A stretch of DNA of 22,109 nucleotides from a virus. Position 1 is the stretch's first letter; the number at the start of each line of letters is the position of its first letter. The notes beneath the pieces were generated by a model that was given only the letters and a program-made list of their open reading frames with translations, ran no database searches and was not told where the DNA came from. Of this stretch, positions 6,231-14,485 are shown piece by piece. The stretch lies in the IMG/VR virus record IMGVR_UViG_3300028025_000369, positions 1 through 22,109 of that record; one strand, 5' to 3'. Position numbers and translations under genes: made by a program.

Positions 6231-6694
6231 CTCAGTTAAGCGCCAACTTCAGCCTGCACGAGATGTGCAAATCCGAGACTGCCATGCGTATGGGATTTGA
6301 CAATACGCCTGATGAGACAGCTACAGAGAATCTGCGCCTGCTGTGCGAAAAGGTTCTTCAACCGGTACGCGACCATTACGGCAAAGGCGTGAAGGTGAAT
6401 TCTGCTTATCGCAGTCCTGAGTCCAATGCGGCTGTTGGCGGGTCTAAGACCAGCGACCACTGCAAAGGTATGGCGGCAGACATTGAGATCCCTGGCGTAC
6501 CCAACGCGGAGCTGGCTCAGTGGATCATGGATAACCTAGAGTACACCCAATTGATTTTGGAGTTCTACACATCAGGTATCCCCGACAGCGGTTGGGTTCA
6601 TGTCAGCTATGACCCAAACAACCTCAAGAAGCAAGAATTGACGGCCACCAAGGTGGCAGGCAAGACAACCTATTTGAATGGCTTGGTGGCTTAA
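6227..6694 (+). CDS. Endolysin, M15 family peptidase (L-alanyl-D-glutamate or D-Ala-D-Ala type)
   Basis: A 155-aa protein with the M15A peptidase pattern: NFSLHEM near the N-terminus, VNSAYRSPESNAAVGG at residues 57-72, SDHCKGMAADIE at 76-87 with zinc ligands His78 and Asp85, and GWVHVSY at 122-128 with the third ligand His125. These enzymes cut peptide bonds in peptidoglycan. No signal peptide is present, so export would depend on the holin. Length is normal for single-domain phage M15 endolysins. It closes the lysis cassette directly after Rz/Rz1, with which it overlaps by four bases. Precise bond specificity cannot be read from sequence. Confidence 0.9.
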   Translation: MTQLSANFSLHEMCKSETAMRMGFDNTPDETATENLRLLCEKVLQPVRDHYGKGVKVNSAYRSPESNAAVGGSKTSDHCKGMAADIEIPGVPNAELAQWIMDNLEYTQLILEFYTSGIPDSGWVHVSYDPNNLKKQELTATKVAGKTTYLNGLVA

Positions 6695-7360
6695 TTGGCG
6701 CTCAACCTTGGTCAGCAGATAAGCACACCAGCGCAGCCAAACCTTGGCACGCCTGCGCCTGCCTATGACCAAGGATTCTTTGGCACTTCATTTGGCAGCT
6801 TGAATGCTTATTTCATCAAGCTGACGGCCATCTTTGCGGCGCTGTTTGGTCAGCGTGGTGGCAAGTACATCAACAACCCATATGGCGCGTTTCAAGATGG
6901 CACAGATCAGACGGCTGCCAACACCACCACAGCCTACGCCATCACCTTTGACACCACCGACTTCAGCAATGGTGTGACATTGTCGAATTCATCAAGACTC
7001 AATGTGTCTCAGGCTGGTTTATATAACTTGCAATTCAGTATCCAATTCAAGAACACCACCAATGACACGCAAGATGTTGATGTGTGGTTTCGCAAGAACG
7101 GCACAAACATTGACAAGTCAAACAGCAGATTTGGACTTGCTACAAGAAAGTCTGCTGGCGACCCATCGCACATGATCGGTGCTTTGAACTTTTTTGTAAA
7201 TTTGACGGCCAATGACTATGTGGAGATCATGTGGCGGCCATCAGATGTTGGCGTCAGTATTGAGCATTACGCGGCTAGCAGCTCACCGACTAGGCCAGTA
7301 GTGCCATCAGTCATTGCCACACTTTCGTTTGTGTCCAATCTGTCAACAGAAACAGCATAA
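6695..7360 (+). CDS. Virion protein with C1q/TNF-like jelly-roll domain
   Basis: A 221-aa product whose TTG start directly follows the endolysin stop; no other plausible start lies upstream of the conserved part, and the first in-frame ATG is far inside. The first 60 residues are Gly/Pro/Ala-rich with a hydrophobic helix (LNAYFIKLTAIFAALFGQRG). From about residue 62 a beta-rich domain follows (AGLYNLQFSIQFKN, VDVWFRKNGTNIDKSNSRF, NDYVEIMWRPSDVGVSIEHY), whose spacing resembles the C1q/TNF-like jelly rolls common in phage surface proteins. It probably forms a trimeric tip or decoration on the particle. The exact position in the virion is unknown. Confidence 0.7.
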   Translation: MALNLGQQISTPAQPNLGTPAPAYDQGFFGTSFGSLNAYFIKLTAIFAALFGQRGGKYINNPYGAFQDGTDQTAANTTTAYAITFDTTDFSNGVTLSNSSRLNVSQAGLYNLQFSIQFKNTTNDTQDVDVWFRKNGTNIDKSNSRFGLATRKSAGDPSHMIGALNFFVNLTANDYVEIMWRPSDVGVSIEHYAASSSPTRPVVPSVIATLSFVSNLSTETA

Positions 7361-7367
7361 TTCAGCT

Positions 7368-8849
7368 ATGGCACTCATACCTCTCAAGATTCCACCAGGC
7401 GTGTACCGCAACGGCACTGAATACCAGTCTGCTGGGCGGTGGTTTGACGCCAACTTGGTACGTTGGTTTGAGAACACTCTCAGACCGATTGGCGGTTGGC
7501 GCAAGCGTTCCAGCAGCCAGATGACAGGCTCATGCCGAGCGTTGATTACTTGGCGTGACAACAGCGGAGATCGATGGATCGCTGCTGGTACGCACTCCAA
7601 GCTCTACGCCATGAACGAGGCAGGAACGCTCAAGGACATCACGCCATCAGGATTCACTGCTGGTGAGGCTGATTCTGTCATCAAGACTGGCTATGGATAC
7701 TCTACCTATGGAACATACGCCTATGGCATTGCGCGTCCTGATACTGGTACAGCGACACCGGCAACGACTTGGAGCTTAGACACTTGGGGCGAATATTTGA
7801 TTGGCTGCTCTAATGCTGATGGCAAGCTCTACGAGTGGCAGTTGGGATTCTCAACGCCAACGCTGGCAGCGGCCATCACCAACGCGCCAACAGGATGTCA
7901 GGCTGTGATGTCCACTGCCGAGCGTTTTGTCTTTGCCTTGGGCGCGTCAAGCAATCCTCGATTGGTGAAGTGGTGCGATCAGGAAAACAATACTGTATGG
8001 ACGGCAGCGGCCACCAATCAGGCTGGTGACTTTGAATTGCAGACAGTTGGCTCATTGAAAGCAGGCAAAAAGGTGCGCGGCATCAATTTGCTGTTTACCG
8101 ATGTTGATGTCCACACCGCCACATTCGTTGGTTTGCCATACGTCTACTCATTTGAAAAGGCTGGATCAGGCTGTGGATTGATCTCATCTCAAGCTGTAGC
8201 GGCCATCGATACTGCCGCCATGTGGATGTCTACATCAGGCTTTTGGTTATTTGACGGCTATGTCAAGCCTTTGCCTTGCGATGTGTCTGACTATGTGTTT
8301 CAGAACATGAATTACAACCAAGTCAGCAAGGTGTACGCTGTACATAACAGCAAGTATGGTGAAGTGTGGTGGTTCTACCCATCAAGCGCCAGCAATGAAG
8401 TTGATTCCTATGTCATCTATAACTACCGCGAAAGCCATTGGAACATTGGCTCATTGTCTCGCACAGCAGGCACAGACCGAGGTGTCTATTTGCAGCCACT
8501 GATGGTGTCATCTGACGGCTACATTTATGAGCATGAGGTTGGCTTTGACTATGACTCAGGATCTGTCTATGCCGAGTCAGGACCTTATGAGATTGGCGTT
8601 GGTGAGAACATCATGTCGGTGCGTCAGGTGATACCCGATGAGCAGACTTTGGGCGAGGTACAGATCAGCTTCAAGTCTAGGATGTACCCGACATCAACTG
8701 AGACAAGCCATGGTCCATATCCAGCGTCACAGCCAACCGATGTGCGGTTTGCTGGCCGTCAGGTAAAGATCAGGTATACAGGCGCAGTGTTGGAGGATTG
8801 GCGCGTTGGCGTCAACCGAGTTGACACTGTCGCAATGGGCAAGCGTTGA
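7368..8849 (+). CDS. Large virion structural protein, predicted beta-propeller type
   Basis: A 493-aa protein from the ATG at 7368; an in-frame codon at 7314 lies inside the upstream gene and is rejected. It begins MALIPLKIPPGVYRNGTEYQ, then SAGRWFDANLVRWFE, and includes WIAAGTHSKLYAMNEAGTLK, TTWSLDTWGEYLIGCSNADG, FVFALGASSNPRLVKWCDQE and GEVWWFYPSS. Regular blades of roughly 40-50 residues with Trp/Tyr-rich strands and short NADGKLYEW-type turns suggest a beta-propeller. I recall this family as a conserved structural protein in many environmental podophages; a tail-hub or minor tail role is likely by context. Its stop overlaps the TTG start of the next gene. Confidence 0.75.
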   Translation: MALIPLKIPPGVYRNGTEYQSAGRWFDANLVRWFENTLRPIGGWRKRSSSQMTGSCRALITWRDNSGDRWIAAGTHSKLYAMNEAGTLKDITPSGFTAGEADSVIKTGYGYSTYGTYAYGIARPDTGTATPATTWSLDTWGEYLIGCSNADGKLYEWQLGFSTPTLAAAITNAPTGCQAVMSTAERFVFALGASSNPRLVKWCDQENNTVWTAAATNQAGDFELQTVGSLKAGKKVRGINLLFTDVDVHTATFVGLPYVYSFEKAGSGCGLISSQAVAAIDTAAMWMSTSGFWLFDGYVKPLPCDVSDYVFQNMNYNQVSKVYAVHNSKYGEVWWFYPSSASNEVDSYVIYNYRESHWNIGSLSRTAGTDRGVYLQPLMVSSDGYIYEHEVGFDYDSGSVYAESGPYEIGVGENIMSVRQVIPDEQTLGEVQISFKSRMYPTSTETSHGPYPASQPTDVRFAGRQVKIRYTGAVLEDWRVGVNRVDTVAMGKR

Positions 8850-9214
8850 CAGACGAAGAGGATTTGGAGAGGCTGCGCCATCATGTGGAGGCGGCACTAG
8901 AATACTCTGGAGGGACTCATGGAATTGAGGACATTGCAGAGGGACTCAAAACAGGCAGATTTCAACTGTGGCCTGGCGAAACCTCTGTGATAGTGACTGA
9001 GATCATTGTCTACCCGCGACTCAAGAATTTGCACTTCTTTCTTGCTGGCGGCGACCTAGATGAAATCCGATTGATGCAACCTTTGGTGGAATCATGGGGT
9101 AAGAGCATGGGTTGCACGCGAGTGTCTTTGGCTGGCCGTAAGGGTTGGGAGAAGACATTCTTAAAGGACAGAGGTTACAAGCCAAAGTGGTTTGTACTTA
9201 GCAAGGATTTGTAA
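8846..9214 (+). CDS. GNAT-fold-like phage protein
   Basis: A 122-aa protein starting at TTG 8846, which overlaps the preceding TGA (TTGA). The core WPGETSVIVTEIIVYPRLKN, HFFLAGGDLDEI, then WGKSMGCTRVSLAGRKGWEK and RGYKPKWFVLSKDL has the strand-helix order of the C-terminal half of GNAT acetyltransferases. I know related short proteins from podophage structural modules. A complete acetyl-CoA pyrophosphate loop (Q/RxxGxG/A) is not evident, so it may be a structural adaptation or an inactive member. It could modify or cap another virion or host protein; the target is not known. Confidence 0.65.
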   Translation: MTDEEDLERLRHHVEAALEYSGGTHGIEDIAEGLKTGRFQLWPGETSVIVTEIIVYPRLKNLHFFLAGGDLDEIRLMQPLVESWGKSMGCTRVSLAGRKGWEKTFLKDRGYKPKWFVLSKDL

Positions 9215-10249
9215 ATGGCATACGAAGATTTTATTGCGGGTCAACAATGGACAAATCTGCCGCCACCTCAATTTGGTGGTGGTCTTCTTGACGCGCCTAC
9301 TAATCGCTATCAGCAGATCATGTCGCAGATGGATGCTGGTGCTGACAACTATGTCGTTCCTACCACTACTGGTGGATATATCCCATCAATTTACGATGTG
9401 GCTCCAGCTCAGAGTCAAGCGTTAATGAAGTTCAATTCTGCTTTAGAGCAAAGACTTGGCGGTGGTGGTAGTTCTAGCGTTGCTGCACAGCAAGCAGCAG
9501 CAAAAGCGGCGTTTGCTCAGTTGACGCCAGGCGAGCAAGCTGCTGTTGATGCTATGGCGATCCCCAATCTTGTCAATTTGTTGATGCCTTTACCACTTCA
9601 ATTACTCATGAATGTGATGGGTATTGATGCGCCTGGCACTACATCAAGTGGCGGCGTCAGCAAGAGCAGTGGCAGCCCAATGTCAGGCATAGCCAGCAAA
9701 GGTAATGTTGGTCAGGTTGCCAACGCGGTGACAACTACTGGTCTTGCAATTGGCAATGCTGTTGGCGCTGGTGTTGGCGGTATTGGCACATCGCCTGGCA
9801 CTACTGGCGGTGGCATAGCAGGCATGGGTAGCGGCGCTAAAGGCGTTGCCGCCACAGCAGCCGCCACAAACAGTGGTATGGGTGGCATTGGCGTTGGTGG
9901 CGTAGGAGGAGTCGGCGGTGTCGGAAATGGCAGTGGAGCATCATCTGCTGGCGGTAGCTCTGCTGGCTCTGCATACTCTGATATGCGGATGAAAGAGGAC
10001 ATCAAGCCAATTGGAAACGCCATCAGCAAAGTACGCAAACTTGATGGCGTCACATTCGACATGAATGGCAAGCGCGGTACAGGATTGGTGGCGCAACAAG
10101 TTGAAGATGTATTGCCAGAAGTGGTGCATAAAGACGCCAATGGTATGCGTATGGTGGACTACGGCAATATCGTTGGTTTATTGGTTGAGGCCATCAAAGA
10201 GATGGACGGCAAGAAAAACAAGAAGACCAAAGGTCTTTTGGAAGCATAA
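9215..10249 (+). CDS. Gly-rich virion protein with C-terminal S74 intramolecular chaperone domain
   Basis: A 344-aa protein. Residues 1-100 are mixed (MAYEDFIAGQQWTNLPPPQF, AALEQRLGGG-type sequence); residues about 100-145 hold a hydrophobic helix with NLVNLLMPLPLQLLMNVMGI. Residues about 150-253 are low-complexity Gly/Ala/Ser (GGIGVGGVGGVGGVGNGSGA). From Ser255 the endosialidase-type intramolecular chaperone (peptidase S74) begins: SDMRMKEDIKPIGNAISKVR, DGVTFDMNGKRGTGLVAQQV, EVLPEVV-type sequence and YGNIVGLLVEAIKEMD. In this family the domain drives trimerisation and then cleaves itself off just before the conserved Ser. The mature product would be a fibre or spike lacking the last 90 residues. 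ATG directly follows the preceding stop. Confidence 0.8.
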   Translation: MAYEDFIAGQQWTNLPPPQFGGGLLDAPTNRYQQIMSQMDAGADNYVVPTTTGGYIPSIYDVAPAQSQALMKFNSALEQRLGGGGSSSVAAQQAAAKAAFAQLTPGEQAAVDAMAIPNLVNLLMPLPLQLLMNVMGIDAPGTTSSGGVSKSSGSPMSGIASKGNVGQVANAVTTTGLAIGNAVGAGVGGIGTSPGTTGGGIAGMGSGAKGVAATAAATNSGMGGIGVGGVGGVGGVGNGSGASSAGGSSAGSAYSDMRMKEDIKPIGNAISKVRKLDGVTFDMNGKRGTGLVAQQVEDVLPEVVHKDANGMRMVDYGNIVGLLVEAIKEMDGKKNKKTKGLLEA

Positions 10250-10259
10250 GGGGTAAATC

Positions 10260-10994
10260 ATGAGCAAAGACAGCGGCGGCAGCCAAACAGTAATAACCAG
10301 CATTGATCCTCAGATCAAAGAGCAGTACCTCAAGAATCTTGAGCAGGCAAAGAGTGTTGCCGCTGGTCTTGGTGTACAGCAGTTTGCTGGTTTCAATCCT
10401 CTGTATCAGCAGGGTGAAGAGCAGCTTGTCAACCTTGGACTCAAGCCATTCACTGGCGCTGACATTCAAGAATTCATGAATCCCTATGAGCAACAAGTCA
10501 TCCAAGGCACATTGGGCGACATTGAGCAGTCACGCCAAATGGCTGCATTGCAAACTGCAAATCAGGCAAATGCGGCTAAAGCGTTTGGCGGCTCTCGCTA
10601 TGGCGTACAGCAGTCACTGACAGATCAGGCGGCATTGCAGCAGGCTGCCAAGACAGCGGCGCAGATGCGTCAGGCTGGCTATGGTGCAGCCACACAGACT
10701 GCTTTGAATGCTCGCAACTTAGGATTGACTGGAGCGCAGGCAGTCATGGGTGCTGGCGGTGCTCGCCAACAGTTGGAGCAGGCAAGGCTTGATGCAGCTC
10801 GAAATATTGGTTTGCAAAGACTTGGTGTTGTTCAAGGCGCATTAACTGGTCAGCCTGCCAATGTTGGCGGTACAACTACTCAGCCAACATATCGAAATCA
10901 AGCTGCTGGCGCTTTAGGTGGTGCGGCTGCTGGTTATCAATTAGGTGGGCCAGTTGGCGCTGCCATTGGTGCTGGTATTGGATTACTGGGGTAA
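10260..10994 (+). CDS. Ejection/internal virion protein candidate with glycine-zipper end
   Basis: A 244-aa protein rich in Gln, Ala and Gly. Residues 14-75 contain IDPQIKEQYLKNLEQAKSVA and FNPLYQQGEEQLV. Residues 80-175 are long helices with EFMNPYEQQVIQGTLGDIEQ and AKAFGGSRYGVQQSLTDQAA. The last 30 residues (AAGALGGAAAGYQLGGPVGA, IGAGIGLLG) form a glycine-zipper type membrane-interacting helix. Such Gln/Ala-rich proteins, encoded in series before the end of the late module, are typical of podophage internal proteins that leave the capsid with the DNA and form a channel across the envelope. Function is inferred from composition and position. GGGG seven bases upstream supports the ATG. Confidence 0.7.
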   Translation: MSKDSGGSQTVITSIDPQIKEQYLKNLEQAKSVAAGLGVQQFAGFNPLYQQGEEQLVNLGLKPFTGADIQEFMNPYEQQVIQGTLGDIEQSRQMAALQTANQANAAKAFGGSRYGVQQSLTDQAALQQAAKTAAQMRQAGYGAATQTALNARNLGLTGAQAVMGAGGARQQLEQARLDAARNIGLQRLGVVQGALTGQPANVGGTTTQPTYRNQAAGALGGAAAGYQLGGPVGAAIGAGIGLLG

Positions 10995-10997
10995 ACA

Positions 10998-12677
10998 ATG
11001 GCAACATTCTTAGATCAATTTAACGCAATTGGCGGTGCTGACTATGGCTCCAACATTCAGCCATCAACGCGCTCCCCAATGGACTTTGGTGGCCTACTCT
11101 TTGGCGGTGCTGATAGTGGCCTGAATGAGTATCTGACAGACGCACAGCGCCAAGCGATGCAACGCCAAGCGATGCTGTCAGCGGCTGCTGCACTGCTTAA
11201 ATCAAGCGGTAGAAGCACCACACCAGTTTCTCTTGGTCAAGCACTCGGACAAGGCTTGGAGGCTGGCGCCGCAGGCTACCAGCAGGCGCAGCAGGGTGCT
11301 ATTACTCAGTTGATGACTAAGCAGAAGCTGGATGAGTACAAACGTCAAATGGCTCTACAAGATGCAGCGCAAAAAATTATTACTGGTGATGGTGGTGCTG
11401 GCGTAGAAACTATAGTCACACCACAGCAAGCCATTGCAGCTCCAGTAACACCTGAGCTGCCTGTTGGTCCTACAGTGCAACGCGCTGAAATGATTGGTCA
11501 AAAGGTAGCAGGAGAAGCGCCAAGCCAAGCTGATGCCACATATAACAGATACATGAGGTTGTCTGAATTATTTGCTATATCTGCACCAGAAAAAGCAAAG
11601 GCATATCAGGAACTTGCAAAGACTATCAAGCCAACACCAGAGGTAGTTGGAGAGCCTTATCGTACTGCTGATGGTAAGACTTATCAGCGTACAAAGACTG
11701 GTGGAAGAATTGAAGTTCCATCAGCAGAAGCACCAGCAGTAGAGCCAATTGGCGAGATGAAAGAAGTTACAGACGCATCAGGTAAGCCTGTATTAGTTCA
11801 GCGATATAAGGATGGATCAATAAAGACTGTTGAGGGATTTGGTGTGCCGCGTGAATTGGTGCAAGTAAATCTAAACGGAAAAATTCAATTCGTTGATAAA
11901 AATAGTATTCCTGCAAATGCCACATATTTAGTAGGAATGTCACCAGGCGAAGAGGCGAGACTAAAAATTGACCAAGCAAATCTTCAAATTGCATTGAAGC
12001 GTTTGAATCTTAGCCAAGCAGAGTTTCAGCGTGGTCAATATGACAGAGTCGAAACTGCTGATGGCTTTGCCTATGTGCCTAAAGTGCCTGGTCTCCCAAT
12101 CATTCCAATCACAGGCGCTACCGGCGAACAGTTAACAGGCAAAGGCGCAGCCACAGAAGATCAGTCTAAATCTGCTGGATTTGCTTTGCGTATGGGTGAG
12201 GCTACTCAGTTATTCAATAACCCTGTACTTGATCCAATGACAAATAAGCCAATGGTTGACGCCAATGGCAAGACGATAACGCTTGAGCAGGCATTTGGTA
12301 CACCAAGCAGAACTCAAGCCATTTTGCGTGCGATTCCATCTGCTGGAGTAACAACAGGCTTTGCCAATTTGGTTGAAAGTTCTGGACGCCAGCAATATCG
12401 TCAGGCTCAAGAGAATTGGGTTACAGCCAACTTGCGTGCTGAATCAGGCGCTGTGATTGGCACTGATGAGATGGAAAAGGAAATTGCAAAGTATTTCCCA
12501 CAGACTAACGATAAGCCGCAAACCATTTCACAAAAAGCACAAGCTCGCAAATCTGCTGAGTTGGCAATGCAAGTGCGTGGCGGTCCTGCTTTGAAAATAA
12601 TCAAAAAAGCACAACAGCAAGCACAACCTAGTGGCGGTGGATTAACATGGAATCCAGTCACTCAACAATTTGAATGA
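10998..12677 (+). CDS. Ejection/internal virion protein candidate (559 aa)
   Basis: The N-terminus includes MATFLDQFNAIGGADYGSN and a short block, YLTDAQRQAMQRQAMLSAAA, followed by LGQALGQGLEAGAAGYQQAQ. This helical Ala/Gln/Gly signature recurs in phage internal proteins. The middle (residues about 130-370) is mixed, with several short beta stretches (VVGEPYRTADGKTYQRTKTG, DGFAYVPKVPGLPIIPITGA). The C-terminal part is helical (MGEATQLFNN, SGRQQYRQAQENWVTANLRA, ESGAVIGTDEMEKEIAKYFP) and resembles the region of internal proteins that holds the RxESGAxIxxxE motif. I recall that motif from many podophage DNA-ejection proteins. It starts three bases after the preceding stop and is probably delivered into the host with its neighbours. 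Confidence 0.7.
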   Translation: MATFLDQFNAIGGADYGSNIQPSTRSPMDFGGLLFGGADSGLNEYLTDAQRQAMQRQAMLSAAAALLKSSGRSTTPVSLGQALGQGLEAGAAGYQQAQQGAITQLMTKQKLDEYKRQMALQDAAQKIITGDGGAGVETIVTPQQAIAAPVTPELPVGPTVQRAEMIGQKVAGEAPSQADATYNRYMRLSELFAISAPEKAKAYQELAKTIKPTPEVVGEPYRTADGKTYQRTKTGGRIEVPSAEAPAVEPIGEMKEVTDASGKPVLVQRYKDGSIKTVEGFGVPRELVQVNLNGKIQFVDKNSIPANATYLVGMSPGEEARLKIDQANLQIALKRLNLSQAEFQRGQYDRVETADGFAYVPKVPGLPIIPITGATGEQLTGKGAATEDQSKSAGFALRMGEATQLFNNPVLDPMTNKPMVDANGKTITLEQAFGTPSRTQAILRAIPSAGVTTGFANLVESSGRQQYRQAQENWVTANLRAESGAVIGTDEMEKEIAKYFPQTNDKPQTISQKAQARKSAELAMQVRGGPALKIIKKAQQQAQPSGGGLTWNPVTQQFE

Positions 12678-12685
12678 GGTAGAAA

Positions 12686-14482
12686 ATGCCGCAAGTCGTC
12701 AATGTATTAGGTTATGGACCAATCACATTTCCTGATGGAATGTCAAAGGATGAGATTGCGGCTGCGTTAAGGAAGTTACCACCTCCAACGCAAGCAGCTC
12801 CTGTTGCACCAGTAGCGCCTAAAACAGTCAGCGAGCAGATCATGTCATCACCAGTTGGTGGTGCTTTGCGTGGCTTGCGTGATGTTGCAGAGGGTACTGT
12901 GCAATTAGCAGGAAGAGGTTTAGAGCAGTTGCCAGGCGTTGGACCACTCTTTGCGCCTGCACGCCGTCAATTTGAACAAAGCATGACTGCTGGAGAGCAG
13001 GCATATCGCCAGTCTCGCGCTGGTCAATTTATGCCTGATGAACTTGATGTTGGCCGTATGACAGGCAATGTGGCAGGCACATTGTTGCCAAGCACTGCCG
13101 CCGTCAGAGCATTGAAATTGGCACAAGCACCAGTCAAAGCTGGCGCTGTTGGTGGAGCTGTTGGTGGAGCTATGCAACCAGTTCAGACTGGTCAACAAGA
13201 TATGGGTGCTGGTGACTATTTCACCCAAAAAGCTGAACAGATAGGACTTGGTGGCGTACTTGGAGCTGGTGGTGGATATCTGTCTGACAAGATTTTAAAT
13301 ATCTTGCTTGGTAGAGGACCGACTGTCACGCAACCCGCAGGCGCAACAACAGCACAAGCTCAAACCGCAGCGACAGTGACGCCAACAGCTACTGTGACTG
13401 GTGGACAGATCACGCCTGGCGTTGTCGGCGCAGATACATCAGCCGCATTGACTGAGGCGCAAAAAGCTATCCTTGAGCGTGGCAAGGCGATGGGGTTCAA
13501 GACAACGCCAGGTCAGGAAACCGGCAGCCGTTCACTCCAACAGATGGAAGCTAGGTTGGAATCAAATCCAATGACATCAGGCGCATTCAATACTATCAAG
13601 GCTACCAATCAAAGCGTACTTAACAGAGCCGCAGCTCAAGCCATTGGCGTTGACGCAGCCGAACTAAGCAACCCTGTATTGGCGCAGGCACAGCGTCAGA
13701 TTAGTAGCGTTTACAACAAGGTGGCAAGTCCCAATGTGCAAAAGTTGGATCAGATGTATGTGATGAACGGCATTGATCTAATTGATTCGGCAGCCGAGGG
13801 TTTAACGACTCAGCCTCTAAAGACAAATATTTTTGTGAAGCAATTGCAAGAGTTAGCCAATAAAGGCGAAGCTACTGGCAATCAGTTGACAACCCTGTCA
13901 TCAAAGATTGGCAAGCGTGCCAAAAATGAGATGACAACCGCCAATGGTGATCGTGAGTTGGGTCAGGCTTTATTCCAAATCAAAGAGATCGTAGACGATC
14001 AATTGGCGGCTGGATTATCAGCAGCGGATCAGGCGGCATTCCAAGCGGCTCGCGCCAATTACCGCAACCTGATGACGCTGAGATCGAATCCTGGCGTTGT
14101 CAATCCATCATCAGGTAATGTCTCAGGTTTGAACTTGGCATCAGCCTTGACTCGCAAAGACCCTCGCGGATTCATGGAGGGAAGTAACACCACGCCAATG
14201 TATGAGGCTGCACGCTTTGCACAGGCATTTAGACCAATTGTTGGCGACTCAGGAACAGCGACTCGCACAATGGAGTACACACCATTGAATATGCTGTTGT
14301 CGATGCCTACAAATATTGCCGCCAGTGCATACACATCAGCACCAGTTACAGCCGCTGCACGCCGTCTACAGGCAGGCGTATTGCCTACTGGGACTGTAGA
14401 CTTAGCAACAGAGGAACTATTGCGGCGAACTATGCCATTGACGGCAGGCGCAGGATTAACAGCAGGACTATTAGGACAATAA
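12686..14482 (+). CDS. Ejection/internal virion protein candidate (598 aa)
   Basis: The N-terminus VVNVLGYGPITFPDGMSKDE followed by IAAALRKLPPP is a motif (xFPxGMSxxEIxxAL) found at the start of several phage internal proteins. Residues about 35-215 contain small Gly/Ala membrane-like segments (VKAGAVGGAVGGAMQPV, LGGVLGAGGGYLSDKILNIL). The remainder is largely helical, with EAQKAILERGKAMGFKTTPG, LQQMEARLESNPMTSGAFNT and QAAFQAARANYRNLMTLRSN. The protein ends in a hydrophobic Gly-rich tail (LTAGAGLTAGLLGQ). No enzymatic motif is recognised. Composition, size and position in the series suggest a part of the ejection apparatus. AGGTAGAAA before the ATG is an adequate ribosome-binding site. Confidence 0.7.
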   Translation: MPQVVNVLGYGPITFPDGMSKDEIAAALRKLPPPTQAAPVAPVAPKTVSEQIMSSPVGGALRGLRDVAEGTVQLAGRGLEQLPGVGPLFAPARRQFEQSMTAGEQAYRQSRAGQFMPDELDVGRMTGNVAGTLLPSTAAVRALKLAQAPVKAGAVGGAVGGAMQPVQTGQQDMGAGDYFTQKAEQIGLGGVLGAGGGYLSDKILNILLGRGPTVTQPAGATTAQAQTAATVTPTATVTGGQITPGVVGADTSAALTEAQKAILERGKAMGFKTTPGQETGSRSLQQMEARLESNPMTSGAFNTIKATNQSVLNRAAAQAIGVDAAELSNPVLAQAQRQISSVYNKVASPNVQKLDQMYVMNGIDLIDSAAEGLTTQPLKTNIFVKQLQELANKGEATGNQLTTLSSKIGKRAKNEMTTANGDRELGQALFQIKEIVDDQLAAGLSAADQAAFQAARANYRNLMTLRSNPGVVNPSSGNVSGLNLASALTRKDPRGFMEGSNTTPMYEAARFAQAFRPIVGDSGTATRTMEYTPLNMLLSMPTNIAASAYTSAPVTAAARRLQAGVLPTGTVDLATEELLRRTMPLTAGAGLTAGLLGQ

Positions 14483-14485
14483 ACC

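Noticed and set aside
9712-10140. Proline-rich minus-strand frame
   Set aside because: It is the complement of the glycine-rich stalk of the S74 protein (GGN codons read as Pro), without any start signal.
12407-12661. Cys-rich minus-strand frame
   Set aside because: It is a shadow of the ejection protein gene; its cysteines arise from GCA/ACA codons on the other strand and form no metal motif.
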